This document shows, one piece after another, positions 8,847 through 17,087 of a stretch of 64,000 nucleotides of DNA (positions are counted from its first letter, which is position 1; the number at the start of each line of letters is the position of its first letter). The DNA lies in NCBI RefSeq assembly GCF_017744555.1, contig NZ_JAGIBD010000001.1:429606-493605 (forward strand), in the 5' to 3' direction. Origin of the DNA: Cellulomonas sp. GTDB lineage: Bacteria; Actinomycetota; Actinomycetes; Actinomycetales; Cellulomonadaceae. Made by a program: the position numbers and the translations under genes. The notes beneath the pieces are model-generated. The model was given only the letters and a program-made list of their open reading frames with translations. It was not told the origin of the DNA and did not search any database.

Positions 8847-9547
8847 GAGTGCTTCCTCTGCAGCGTGGCGCGGATGAGTTCTGCGAGCCTGCGGTCCGGC
8901 TCGCGTGTGCGGGGCCCCGCGTTCCGGGGCGACGAGTGGTCGGCCGCGATACGGCCGCCGTCGAGGACGACGATGCGATCGCCCAGGTAGAGGGCCTCGT
9001 CGAGGCTGTGCGTCACGAGCAGCACGTTCATGCCGGTCGTGCGCTGCACGTCGAGCAGCAGGTCCTGCATGTCCTCGCGGGTGTCCTGGTCGAGCGCGGC
9101 GAACGGCTCGTCCGCCAGGACGAGCGACGGGCCGTTCGCGAGCGCCCGGGCGAGCGCGACCCGGTGCCGCATGCCGCCCGAGAGCTGGTGGGGCAGGGCG
9201 TCCTCGAAGCCCGCCAGCCCCACGAGGGCCAGGAGCCCCGCACTCTCGCAGCGACGTCGCCGTTGGCCGAAGGCCACGTTCTGCGCAGCGCTGAGCCACG
9301 GCATGAGGCGGGGCTCCTGGAACACCATCCCGGTCCTGCCGTCGCCGCGGACGCGAACGACGCCGTCGTCGGGCGCCTCCATCCCGGCGACGATCCGCAG
9401 CAGCGTGGTCTTGCCGCACCCGCTGGGGCCGAGCACGACCGTGATCCCGTCGCGCTGGACGAAGTCCAGGCCGGTCAGGACGGGGACGGCGCGGCCCCGC
9501 AACCCGTAGCTCTTGTGCAGGTTCGCGATCTCAGCGCCAGCTGTCAT
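8843..9547 (-). CDS. ABC transporter ATP-binding protein, SsuB/TauB-like
   Basis: ATPase of the importer, 234 residues. Walker A GPSGCGKTTLL, Q-loop VFQEPRLMPW, signature LSGGMRHRVALARAL, Walker B LVLADEPFAALD and H-loop LLVTHSLDEAL are all intact, so it should be active. The start MTAGAEIANLHKSYG is ATG 9547, inside the 3' end of the permease gene (17-base overlap). The track's longer version runs back through the permease. The product would energise import of whatever the adjacent lipoprotein binds. Confidence 0.93.
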   Translation of the reverse strand: MTAGAEIANLHKSYGLRGRAVPVLTGLDFVQRDGITVVLGPSGCGKTTLLRIVAGMEAPDDGVVRVRGDGRTGMVFQEPRLMPWLSAAQNVAFGQRRRRCESAGLLALVGLAGFEDALPHQLSGGMRHRVALARALANGPSLVLADEPFAALDQDTREDMQDLLLDVQRTTGMNVLLVTHSLDEALYLGDRIVVLDGGRIAADHSSPRNAGPRTREPDRRLAELIRATLQRKHS

Positions 9548-10427
9548 CGATCCCCCAGCGGAGCGTGCGTCGCACGACGAGCGCGAAGAGCCGGTCGGCC
9601 GCGACGCCGACGAGGCCGATCGCGACGACGCCGACGATGACCCTGTCGGCGCGTGACATGTGCCCGGCGTCGACGATGAGGTAGCCGAGGCCGGAGGCGG
9701 CCGCGAACATCTCCGCACCGACCAGTGCTCGCCAGGCGTAGCCCAGGCTGATGCGCATGCCGACGAGCACGTCCGGCAGGGCGTGCGGCAGCTCGATGAG
9801 CGCGAAGGTGCGGCCCCGGGAGAAGTGGAGCGACGTGCCGACGTCGAGCAGCTCCTGGCCGCACGATCGCAGGCCCTTGGTGATGCTCATGGACATGGGG
9901 ACGAAGGCGGTGAGGACGATGACGACGAGCTTGGGGGTCTCGCCGATCCCGAACCACAGGATCAGCAGCGGGATGAGGGCGAGCGGCGGCACGTTCCTGA
10001 GGAAGTTGAGGGCCGGGCTCAGGTAGGCGTACATCCGGGGCCGCAGCAGGGCCAGGACCCCCACGGCGGACGCCACGGTGAACGCGATCGCGAACCCGGC
10101 CAGCACGCGGCCGACGCTGGCGAGGACGTGCTCGGCGAGCTCGCCGGATGCCGTCATCGCCACCGCGCTCGACCACACCCGGCCGGGCGACGGCAGGACG
10201 TAGGCACTGCGCAGCCGCAGCGCGCAGACCAGCCACCACAGCCCCACGACCGCGACCGTGACCACGACGCCGTACCGCGCCCCGACCAGCGCCCTGACCA
10301 GCGCCCGGACGACGGTCCGGGCAACCGGCCGCCGAAGCGCGCGGCCCGACGTGGGTGCGGCGACGTCGTGGGCCTCCGGTGGGGGCGCCCCGACGGGCGC
10401 AGGCGCCGCATCGGCGGTCTGCGTCAT
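9531..10427 (-). CDS. ABC transporter permease, SsuC/TauC-like
   Basis: Membrane subunit of 298 residues with about six helices. It has the coupling region of this class (MSMSITKGLRSCGQELLDVG, LGYAWRALVGAEM) and the preceding FLRNVPPLALIPLLILWFG. An N-terminal Ala/Pro-rich extension of about 40 residues precedes the first helix. ATG 10427 overlaps the hydF stop as ATGA, so translation of the transporter is coupled to the hydrogenase maturase. This is firm evidence that importer and maturation genes are one transcript. Confidence 0.92.
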   Translation of the reverse strand: MTQTADAAPAPVGAPPPEAHDVAAPTSGRALRRPVARTVVRALVRALVGARYGVVVTVAVVGLWWLVCALRLRSAYVLPSPGRVWSSAVAMTASGELAEHVLASVGRVLAGFAIAFTVASAVGVLALLRPRMYAYLSPALNFLRNVPPLALIPLLILWFGIGETPKLVVIVLTAFVPMSMSITKGLRSCGQELLDVGTSLHFSRGRTFALIELPHALPDVLVGMRISLGYAWRALVGAEMFAAASGLGYLIVDAGHMSRADRVIVGVVAIGLVGVAADRLFALVVRRTLRWGIDDSWR

Positions 10428-11620
10428 CGCGGGTCCGGCAGCGCGATCGAGTCCAGGATCCCGGACAGGTGCGCGATGGTGATCCCGTAGTTCGTGATGG
10501 GAACGCCCTGCTCGCGCGCCTCGTCGATGCGCGAGAGCACGTGCCTGCGGTTGAACATGCAGCCGCCGCAGTGGATGACCAGGTCGTACGAGCCGAGGTC
10601 CTCCAGCAGGCCGGGACCGCTGAGCATGTCGACGTGGAGCGTCTGCCCGAACCGCTTGCGCAGCAGCGCCGGGATCTTGACCCGGCCGATGTCCTCCTCG
10701 AGAGGCGCATGCGTGCACGACTCGGCGATGAGGACGCGCGACGTCGGGGTCAGCGCGTCGATCCCGCGCGCGCCGTCGACGAAGGCCCTGATGTCGCCCT
10801 TGTAGCTCGCGAACAGGACCGAGAACGACGTGAGGAGGCTCTCGGCGGGCTTCGCCGCGTGCACGATCGGGAAGACCTGCGAGTCGGTGATGATGAGCTT
10901 CGGCGGGCGGGCCAGCGCCGCGAGCGTCTCGGCGAGCTTGTCGGTCGTGCAGCTCATCACCAGGCACTTCTTGTCCAGCAGGTCGCGCAGCGTCTGGACC
11001 TGGGGCAGGATCAGCCGGCCCTTGGGCGCCTGGATGTCCTGGGGCATGACGAGCAGGACGAGGTCGCCCGGCTGCGCGAGGGCGCCGGTGATGCTCGCCG
11101 GCTCGTCGTCGGGCAGCGCGGCCACGATCGCCTCGCGGACCGCGTCGACGTTGTGCCCGGTGCGCGCACTGACGAGCACCGCGTCGAGGCGCAACCGCTC
11201 CTTGACCGCCGTGCGCACGGCGTCGGGGTCGGCGAGCTCGTCGGCCTTGTTGACCACGGCCACCACGGGGACGCCGCGCCGGCCGAGGTCGGCGACCCAC
11301 TCGGCCTCGACGTCGGGCTCGTCGGCGAACACGACGATCGCGAGGTCCGTCTTCTGCGCGGCCTCGCGCGTCTTGCCGACGCGCAGACCACCCAGGTCGC
11401 CGGTGTCGTCGAGGCCCGCGGTGTCGATGAACACGACCGGTCCGACGGGGTGCAGCTCCATCGCCTTGTACACCGGGTCGGTCGTCGTGCCGGCGACGTC
11501 GGAGACCACGGAGATCGACTGACCCGTGATCGCGTTGACCAGCGACGACTTGCCGACGTTGCGCTTGCCGTAGATGCCGATGTGCAGGCGGTTCGCCCGC
11601 GGCGTGTCGAGCAGGCTCAC
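10424..11620 (-). CDS. hydF: [FeFe]-hydrogenase maturation GTPase HydF
   Basis: HydF is the scaffold that assembles the two-iron subcluster of the H-cluster and delivers it to apo-hydrogenase. The 398-residue protein has an N-terminal GTPase domain (GKRNVGKSS at 18-26, IDTAGLDD, NKAD) and a dimerisation domain. The C-terminal cluster domain carries the family ligands CTH (ESCTHAPLEEDIGRVKIP) and HCGGC. All diagnostic residues are present. GTG 11620 has a GGAGGTGG ribosome site and overlaps the hydE stop as GTGA. The downstream importer is coupled to it. Confidence 0.95.
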   Translation of the reverse strand: MSLLDTPRANRLHIGIYGKRNVGKSSLVNAITGQSISVVSDVAGTTTDPVYKAMELHPVGPVVFIDTAGLDDTGDLGGLRVGKTREAAQKTDLAIVVFADEPDVEAEWVADLGRRGVPVVAVVNKADELADPDAVRTAVKERLRLDAVLVSARTGHNVDAVREAIVAALPDDEPASITGALAQPGDLVLLVMPQDIQAPKGRLILPQVQTLRDLLDKKCLVMSCTTDKLAETLAALARPPKLIITDSQVFPIVHAAKPAESLLTSFSVLFASYKGDIRAFVDGARGIDALTPTSRVLIAESCTHAPLEEDIGRVKIPALLRKRFGQTLHVDMLSGPGLLEDLGSYDLVIHCGGCMFNRRHVLSRIDEAREQGVPITNYGITIAHLSGILDSIALPDPR

Positions 11621-12729
11621 CGTGCCACCTCCGGGTGGTCGCCGCGGTCGACGACCATCGTGTAGCCGATCCGCTCGAGCGAGCGCTGGACCGCGTGCGT
11701 CATCTCGGCCACCTCTCCGGACACTGACTTGCCGTCGTACAGCAGGTACTTGGCACGTTGGTCCTGCGGGCTCAGGTTGAGCATCAGGACGTTCGCGCCC
11801 GCCTGAATGCCCTGCTCGCGGGCCCCCGGGCGGGCGGTCCCCAGTGCGGTCGTCGAGGGCAGCAGGACGGTCGGGAGCATGAGCCGGACGAGGCTCAGCA
11901 GGAACAGCGTGAGGTCGACCGACCCGGCCGACCGGTCGCCGAACGGCGTGCTCCGGTGGGGGAGGAACGGCCCGATGCCGACCATGTGGGGGCGGAGCTC
12001 GGCGAGCAGCGCCAGGTCCGCGGCGAGGTGCTCGGGCGTCTGGAACGGCGAGCCGACCATGAAGCCGGCACCCGTCTGGAACCCGATCTCCTTGAGGTCG
12101 GCCAGGCATCGCAGCCGGGTGGCGAGCTGCTGGCTCGGCGGGTGCAGCTGCGCGTAGTGGTCGGCCGTCGCGGTCTCGTGGCGGAGCAGGAACCGGTCCG
12201 CCCCGGCGTCGAGGAACCGCTGGTAGGCCTCGCGGCCACGCTCACCGATCGACAGGGTGATCGCGCAGTCCGGGTACGCCGCGCGGATCCGGGACACGAT
12301 GTCGACGACGACGTCCGTCGTGTACCAGGCGTCCTCGCCGCTCTGCAGCACGAACGTGCGGTAGCCGAGGGAGTAGCCCTGCGCGCAGCAGCGGAGGATC
12401 TGCTCGGCGTCGAGCCGGTAGCGCTCGACCGCGCGATTGCCCTTGCGGATGCCGCAGTACAGGCAGTCCTGGCGGCAGTGGTTGGAGAACTCGATCAGGC
12501 CGCGGACGAACACCCGGTTCCCGAAGTGCTCGTGCGCGACGGCGACCGCGCGGCGGCGCGCGTGCTCCTGGTCCGCCGCCGTCGCGGACGTGATCAGGGT
12601 GACGAGACCGTCGCGTCCGAGGCGGCAGCCGTCGGCCAGCGTGTCGATGAGGTCCGCGCACCGCGACCGGACCGAGGGGACGGGCGTCGGCTCGAGTGCG
12701 CGCAGCTCAGCTGTCTGGCGGAGGGGCAA
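11617..12729 (-). CDS. hydE: [FeFe]-hydrogenase maturation radical SAM protein HydE
   Basis: Radical SAM enzyme of 370 residues that converts the Fe(CO)2(CN)-cysteine product of HydG toward the [2Fe] precursor. The cluster motif is CRQDCLYC (Cys85, 89, 92), preceded by GLIEFSN, which separates HydE from biotin synthase. Further motifs are FVLQSGED, LRHETATADHYAQLHP, MVGSPFQTPE and NLSPQDQRAKYLLYDGK. The best start is TTG 12729, five bases after a perfect AGGAGG. It overlaps the upstream TM1266-like gene by 23 bases and hydF by 4. HydG, the third maturase, is not in the window. Confidence 0.95.
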   Translation of the reverse strand: MPLRQTAELRALEPTPVPSVRSRCADLIDTLADGCRLGRDGLVTLITSATAADQEHARRRAVAVAHEHFGNRVFVRGLIEFSNHCRQDCLYCGIRKGNRAVERYRLDAEQILRCCAQGYSLGYRTFVLQSGEDAWYTTDVVVDIVSRIRAAYPDCAITLSIGERGREAYQRFLDAGADRFLLRHETATADHYAQLHPPSQQLATRLRCLADLKEIGFQTGAGFMVGSPFQTPEHLAADLALLAELRPHMVGIGPFLPHRSTPFGDRSAGSVDLTLFLLSLVRLMLPTVLLPSTTALGTARPGAREQGIQAGANVLMLNLSPQDQRAKYLLYDGKSVSGEVAEMTHAVQRSLERIGYTMVVDRGDHPEVAR

Positions 12730-12991
12730 CGGGGCCTCCTGGGACGGTCTTGGCCATGAGAGACCGCACCTGGACCCCGGGGAGGTTGCCCAACTTGCCC
12801 GTGAGCGCGGACACGCGCTCGACGGAGGTGTCGACGACGACGGTGATGACGTTGACACCGCGTGCCGGATGGGGAAGTCCGAGCCGACCGATGATTCCGT
12901 CGCCGAACTGCGTGAGCAGGTCATTGACGTTCTCGACGGGGGCGACCGACCGATCCACGATGATCGACACCACACCAAGTCTCTTCTCCAC
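12707..12991 (-). CDS. TM1266-family iron-only hydrogenase system regulator-like protein
   Basis: Small 94-residue ACT-like protein (KRLGVVSIIVDR, VNDLLTQFGDGIIGRLGLPH, NVITVVVDTSVERVSALTGK) of the TM1266 family. The family is found almost only beside [FeFe]-hydrogenase maturation genes and is annotated as a putative system regulator; its biochemistry is not established. GTG 12991 is preceded by GGGAG six bases upstream. It opens the hydE-hydF-transporter operon after a 113-base gap from sulP. It may sense a small molecule, given the ACT fold, but that is inference. The long track ORF covering it belongs to another frame of sulP. Confidence 0.85.
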   Translation of the reverse strand: MEKRLGVVSIIVDRSVAPVENVNDLLTQFGDGIIGRLGLPHPARGVNVITVVVDTSVERVSALTGKLGNLPGVQVRSLMAKTVPGGPVAPPPDS

Positions 12992-13104
12992 CGGAGGCTC
13001 CCGTGAATCAGATGTGGTCTGGACTTTGCACGCCGATGCTCGCAGCGTGATCCGGGCCACACCCCGGACATACGTCCCAGGCCCCGCCCGCCGCGCGGCA
13101 GCGG

Positions 13105-14844
13105 TCAGCTCGCCGTCCGTCCGGTCTCGTCGGCCCGGAACGCGGTGAGCGCGTCGTCGAGGGTCGGGTACAGGTGCTGGCGCCCGATGGCGGCCACCAC
13201 GCCGAACTGCTCGAGCTCCCGGACGACGGCGTCGCCGGCCTCGGCCACGGCGAGCACGACGCCCCGTCCCGCGAGCTGGTCGGCGACCTCGAGCAGCGTC
13301 TTCCCACCGGTGTAATCGACGTCGTCGATCGCCTCGGCGAGCAGCACGAACCAGCGGGGAGGCTCGGCGGTCTCGACGAGGCCGAGGACCTCCTCGGTGA
13401 ACCGGCTCGCGTTGGCGTAGAACAGGCCGACGCCGAAGCGGTAGACGACGAGGCCGGGAGCGCTGACCACGCCGGGGGTGGCGGGCACGGCGCGGGGCCG
13501 CCCGCCGCCGTCGAGCGTCAGCACCAGGTCGTGCGGCATGTAGTGGCGCCGGACGTGCATGAGCAGCGACAGCACGATCGCCACCACGATGCCCTGCTCG
13601 ACACCGACACCGACGACGACGGCGGCTGTCGCGGCGGCGAGGTAGAACTCGCCGCGGCGCACCCGCGCGATCGCGCGCATGCCGCGGACGTCCACGAGCT
13701 TGAGGCCGATCACGAACACGACCGCCGAGAGGGCGGCGTCGGGGAGGTACTGCAGGGGCTCGGTCAGGAAGAGCAGCACGACCGCGGTCGTGGCGGCCAT
13801 CGCGAGCATCGCGATCTGGCTGCGGCCCTTGGCAGCGTCCGCCATCTCCGTCTTCGTGGGGCTCCCGTTGACCACGAACGCGCTGCTGAACGCTGCGGCG
13901 ATGTTCGCGATGCCGAGGCCGACGAGGTCGGTGTTCTCGTCGAACCTCTCGCGGTAGCGGACGGCGTAGGCCCGTGAGGTAGCGGCGCTCTGCGCGAGGA
14001 TGACGAGCAGCATCGACCCGCACACGGGGAACAGCGCCCTCGCCTCGTCCCACCCGACGCCCGACGGGAGACCGAGCGGCGGGAAGCCGCCGGGCACCGG
14101 TCCCAGCACGGCGACGCCCCGAGAGCCGAGGTCGAGCGCCCAGCTCGCCACGATGGCCCCGACGACGGCGACGAGCCCGCCGGGCACCCGCGTGACCCAC
14201 CGCTCGAAGACCACGAGGACCAGGATCACCGCGACCGCGACCGCGAGGGTGGCCGCCTGCACCTGGCTGAGCTCGTCGAGCGTCCTCCAGAAGGCGATGA
14301 CGGTGCCGCTCGCCCGGTCGGGTGCGACGTCGGGGGACGGCACGCCGAGCATGCCCGGCAGCTGCGAGAGGGCCACCTGGATGCCGACGCCCGTGAGGAA
14401 GCCGACGAGCACGGTCCTGGAGATGAACTCGGCCACGAATCCGAGCCGAGCCACGCGGGCGAGCAGCAGCAGACCCCCGGTGATCAGGGCGGCGATGCCC
14501 GCGAGCGCCAGCCACTCGTCGCTGCCGGGCGCCAGCTCCGCGATCCCGAGGGACGCGATTCCGGCGTACAGCATCGCCGCGGTCGCCGAGTCGCCACCCA
14601 CGACGAGGTGCCGTGAGGATCCCAGGAGCGCGAACGCGACGGCGGGCAGGAGGATCGTGTAGAGCCCGCTCACCACGGGGGTGCCCGAGATCCGGGTGTA
14701 CCCCATGACCTCGGGGATCGCCAGGGCGGCGAGGGTGACCCCCGCGACGACGTCCCGTGCCCGCTGGGTTCGGCCAGCAGGGCCGATGCCTTCCAGCACC
14801 GACAGGTAGAGGCCGCTGCGCCGCGCTGGCCCCGGGTCCGGCAT
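13105..14844 (-). CDS. SulP-family (SLC26) anion transporter with STAS domain
   Basis: Membrane transporter of 579 residues. The N-terminal half holds about 12-14 helices with SulP hallmarks (ALAIPEVMGYTRISGTPVVSGLY after the first helix, GSSRHLVVGGDSAT, FVVNGSPTKTEMAD). A C-terminal STAS domain begins near residue 445 (APGLVVYRFGVGLFYANASRF). Family substrates include sulfate, bicarbonate and dicarboxylates; the sequence does not decide which. ATG 14844 is chosen because upstream residues are not family-like. It lies 113 bases upstream of the hydrogenase maturation operon on the same strand, so read-through is possible. Confidence 0.93.
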   Translation of the reverse strand: MPDPGPARRSGLYLSVLEGIGPAGRTQRARDVVAGVTLAALAIPEVMGYTRISGTPVVSGLYTILLPAVAFALLGSSRHLVVGGDSATAAMLYAGIASLGIAELAPGSDEWLALAGIAALITGGLLLLARVARLGFVAEFISRTVLVGFLTGVGIQVALSQLPGMLGVPSPDVAPDRASGTVIAFWRTLDELSQVQAATLAVAVAVILVLVVFERWVTRVPGGLVAVVGAIVASWALDLGSRGVAVLGPVPGGFPPLGLPSGVGWDEARALFPVCGSMLLVILAQSAATSRAYAVRYRERFDENTDLVGLGIANIAAAFSSAFVVNGSPTKTEMADAAKGRSQIAMLAMAATTAVVLLFLTEPLQYLPDAALSAVVFVIGLKLVDVRGMRAIARVRRGEFYLAAATAAVVVGVGVEQGIVVAIVLSLLMHVRRHYMPHDLVLTLDGGGRPRAVPATPGVVSAPGLVVYRFGVGLFYANASRFTEEVLGLVETAEPPRWFVLLAEAIDDVDYTGGKTLLEVADQLAGRGVVLAVAEAGDAVVRELEQFGVVAAIGRQHLYPTLDDALTAFRADETGRTAS

Positions 14845-14979
14845 GAACGCAGATTCCCACCGCCCGGAGCGCGGGGCAACGAAGGCGTGGACCACGCCGG
14901 CTCGCGGGCGTGGGATCTCGCTGGTCCGTGCGGAACGCGGTTCAATCGCTGACCAGGTGAACCGACCGAAGGAGAGCAC

Positions 14980-15444
14980 GTGGCGTACGTCGTAGATTTC
15001 GAGAACGTCTCCACCGAGGGCCTGGAGTCGTCCCCGGTCGCCGAGGCCCTCGCCGGCCTGCGGGCGAACGAGGCCCGCTACTTCAAGAACAAGTACGACC
15101 ACGTCTTCACGGTCGAGCCGGCGTCGCAGGCGCAGGACGACGTCGCGTACGTGCACCGCATCCTGCAGGAGGAGCGCGACCTCGTCATCGCCTCGCGCCC
15201 CCTGGAAGCGACGCAGTTCGAGGTCGACGGCATCCGCTGGACGTACGTGTTCTACGAGTCGGGCCTGGCGATCAACGTGCTCTGGACGCTCGACGACGGC
15301 GGGAAGAGGGCCGTCGGGTTCAAGCTGTCCGACGGCATGGACGTCCCGGCCGAGCTCGCCGACCGGTTCAAGTTCGCGCGCCAGAAGTCGAAGCTCGCCG
15401 GGACGATCCGCGGGTCGTTCTTCGTGATCAAGGGCGAGTACTGA
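14980..15444 (+). CDS. Conserved-looking protein of unknown function
   Basis: I do not recognise this 154-residue protein. It starts at GTG 14980 with AAGGAG well placed upstream, and codon use is typical of the window, so it is very probably real. It is soluble, acidic and lysine-rich, with no signal peptide or membrane helix. Features include MAYVVDFENVSTEG, many aromatic residues in a central beta-rich part (GIRWTYVFYESGLAINVLW), and a basic C-terminus (RFKFARQKSKLAGTIRGSFF). It is divergent from sulP and converges on the sugar porter gene with 6 bases between stops. Confidence 0.75.
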   Translation: MAYVVDFENVSTEGLESSPVAEALAGLRANEARYFKNKYDHVFTVEPASQAQDDVAYVHRILQEERDLVIASRPLEATQFEVDGIRWTYVFYESGLAINVLWTLDDGGKRAVGFKLSDGMDVPAELADRFKFARQKSKLAGTIRGSFFVIKGEY

Positions 15445-15450
15445 CGCAGG

Positions 15451-16848
15451 TCAGTGCCCCCGCGGGCCTGACCCGGCGCCGGCGATGTCCTCCTCGCTGA
15501 GCTCGATCCCCAGGTTCTTCTCCATCTCCTCGAGCGGCACGCCCTTCGTCTCGGGCATCACGAAGATGACCCACAGCAGCTGCCCGACCATGCAGACGAA
15601 GAACAGCGCGAACGCGGTCCCTCCGCCCAGCGCGGACGCGATCCCGGGGAACGTCCACGACACGGCGGCAGCGAACACCCAGTGGGTCAGCGAGCCGAGG
15701 GACTGCCCGCGGGCGCGGATGCGGTTGGGGAAGATCTCGGAGATGAACACCCAGATCACCGACCCCTGCCCGAAGGCGTGGGACGCGATGAACACGACGA
15801 GCCCGGCGAGCACGAGCACGCTGGAGAACCCGGAGAACTCGCCGTCGAACGCGAAGAACACGATCGCGAGCGCGCCGAGGCTGACGAGGTACCCGATGGA
15901 CCCGACGAACATGAGCCGGCGGCGTCCGATGCGGTCGATCACGGTGAGCGCGGCCATGGTGGCGACGAGGTTCACGAGCCCGACGACGACGCTCTGCAGG
16001 GAGGCCGCGTTGTCGCCCGCGCCTGCCATCCGGAAGATGTCGGGCGCGTAGTAGAGGATCGCGTTGATGCCGGAGAGCTGGTTGAACGCGGCGATCGCGA
16101 AGGCCAGCAGGATGACCCGCCGGTTCTGGCCGACGAAGAACGGGACGCGCTTCGCGCCGTGCAGCTTCGCGAGCGCCTCCTCGATCTCGCCGATCTCGAA
16201 CCGGGCGTCCTCGGGCGAGCCGGTCGTGCGGTTGACGACGGAGACGGCCTCGTCGCGCCGCCCCACCGAGAACAGCCAGCGCGGCGTCTCGGGGACGGTG
16301 AACAGGAGCAGGAAGAAGAGGACGGCCGGGAACGCCATGACCATGAACATCCACCGCCACGCGATGTCCTGGGACAGCGTGTTCTCGATGATGAAGTTCG
16401 ACAGGTAGGCGAGCAGGATCCCGAGCACGATGTTGAACTGCACGAGCCCCACGAGCCGGCCGCGGTACCTCGGCGGGGCGATCTCGGCGGTGTAGATCGG
16501 AGCGACGACGGACGCGACGCCGACGCCGATTCCGCCGAGGAACCGGAACAGCATGAAGACCCACAGGTCCGTCGCGAGGCCGCTGCCGAGCGCGCCGACG
16601 AAGTACAGGATGCCGATGAGGAACAGCACCTTGCGGCGGCCGTACCTGTCGGCGGGCCTGCTGGCAGCGAGGGCACCCACGATGGTGCCGATGAGGGCGG
16701 TCGCCACGGTGAACCCGAGCATGAACCCGCCGATGTCGTAGACCCGTTCCAGGTCCTCGGTCGTCCCGGAGATGACGGCGGTGTCGAACCCGAAGAGGAG
16801 TCCGCCGAGGCCGGCGACGATGGCACTTCTCAGCACGAGCCCGTTCAT
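15451..16848 (-). CDS. Sugar porter, major facilitator superfamily
   Basis: Proton-coupled or facilitative sugar transporter of the XylE/GalP/Glf group, 465 residues, 12 helices. Signatures visible include LGGLLFGFDTAVISGT, RPADRYGRRKVL, RFLGGIGVGVASVVAPIYTAEIAPPRYRGRLV, VPETPRWL, FNQLSGINAILYYAPDIF, DRIGRRRLM and the C-terminal MPETKGVPLEEME. The QLSGINAILYY helix is the sugar-binding segment. Start ATG 16848 has AAGGGGG upstream. It stands alone, so the sugar cannot be inferred from neighbours; glucose or xylose are likely for this family. Confidence 0.93.
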   Translation of the reverse strand: MNGLVLRSAIVAGLGGLLFGFDTAVISGTTEDLERVYDIGGFMLGFTVATALIGTIVGALAASRPADRYGRRKVLFLIGILYFVGALGSGLATDLWVFMLFRFLGGIGVGVASVVAPIYTAEIAPPRYRGRLVGLVQFNIVLGILLAYLSNFIIENTLSQDIAWRWMFMVMAFPAVLFFLLLFTVPETPRWLFSVGRRDEAVSVVNRTTGSPEDARFEIGEIEEALAKLHGAKRVPFFVGQNRRVILLAFAIAAFNQLSGINAILYYAPDIFRMAGAGDNAASLQSVVVGLVNLVATMAALTVIDRIGRRRLMFVGSIGYLVSLGALAIVFFAFDGEFSGFSSVLVLAGLVVFIASHAFGQGSVIWVFISEIFPNRIRARGQSLGSLTHWVFAAAVSWTFPGIASALGGGTAFALFFVCMVGQLLWVIFVMPETKGVPLEEMEKNLGIELSEEDIAGAGSGPRGH

Positions 16849-17087
16849 GATGCCCCCTTGCGACGACGCGAGGCGGGGGGTGCGCTCCTGGCTCGACGTC
16901 GTGCTTCCCTGCCCCTGCCGTCATGGTCGACCCGCACGCCAGGGGGCGCACCTCGTCGCGACGTGGCCCGGGCCGCCTGACGGCCGGGCCGCCCAGCGGT
17001 TGCGGCCGGCGCCGGCGTCGTCGTCGAATGGCGGTGGGTCGCCGGCCGGTCCCGGCGGGGCGACGCCGCTCGCACTGGGGGGTCGCG

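Noticed and set aside
7836-10427. Calling the importer specifically taurine, sulfonate or nitrate
   Set aside because: The family covers many ligands and the sequence alone gives no binding-site evidence.
11617-12729. hydE product as biotin synthase or thiazole synthase
   Set aside because: The GLIEFSNHC context of the CX3CX2C motif, and coupling to hydF and TM1266-like genes, point to HydE.
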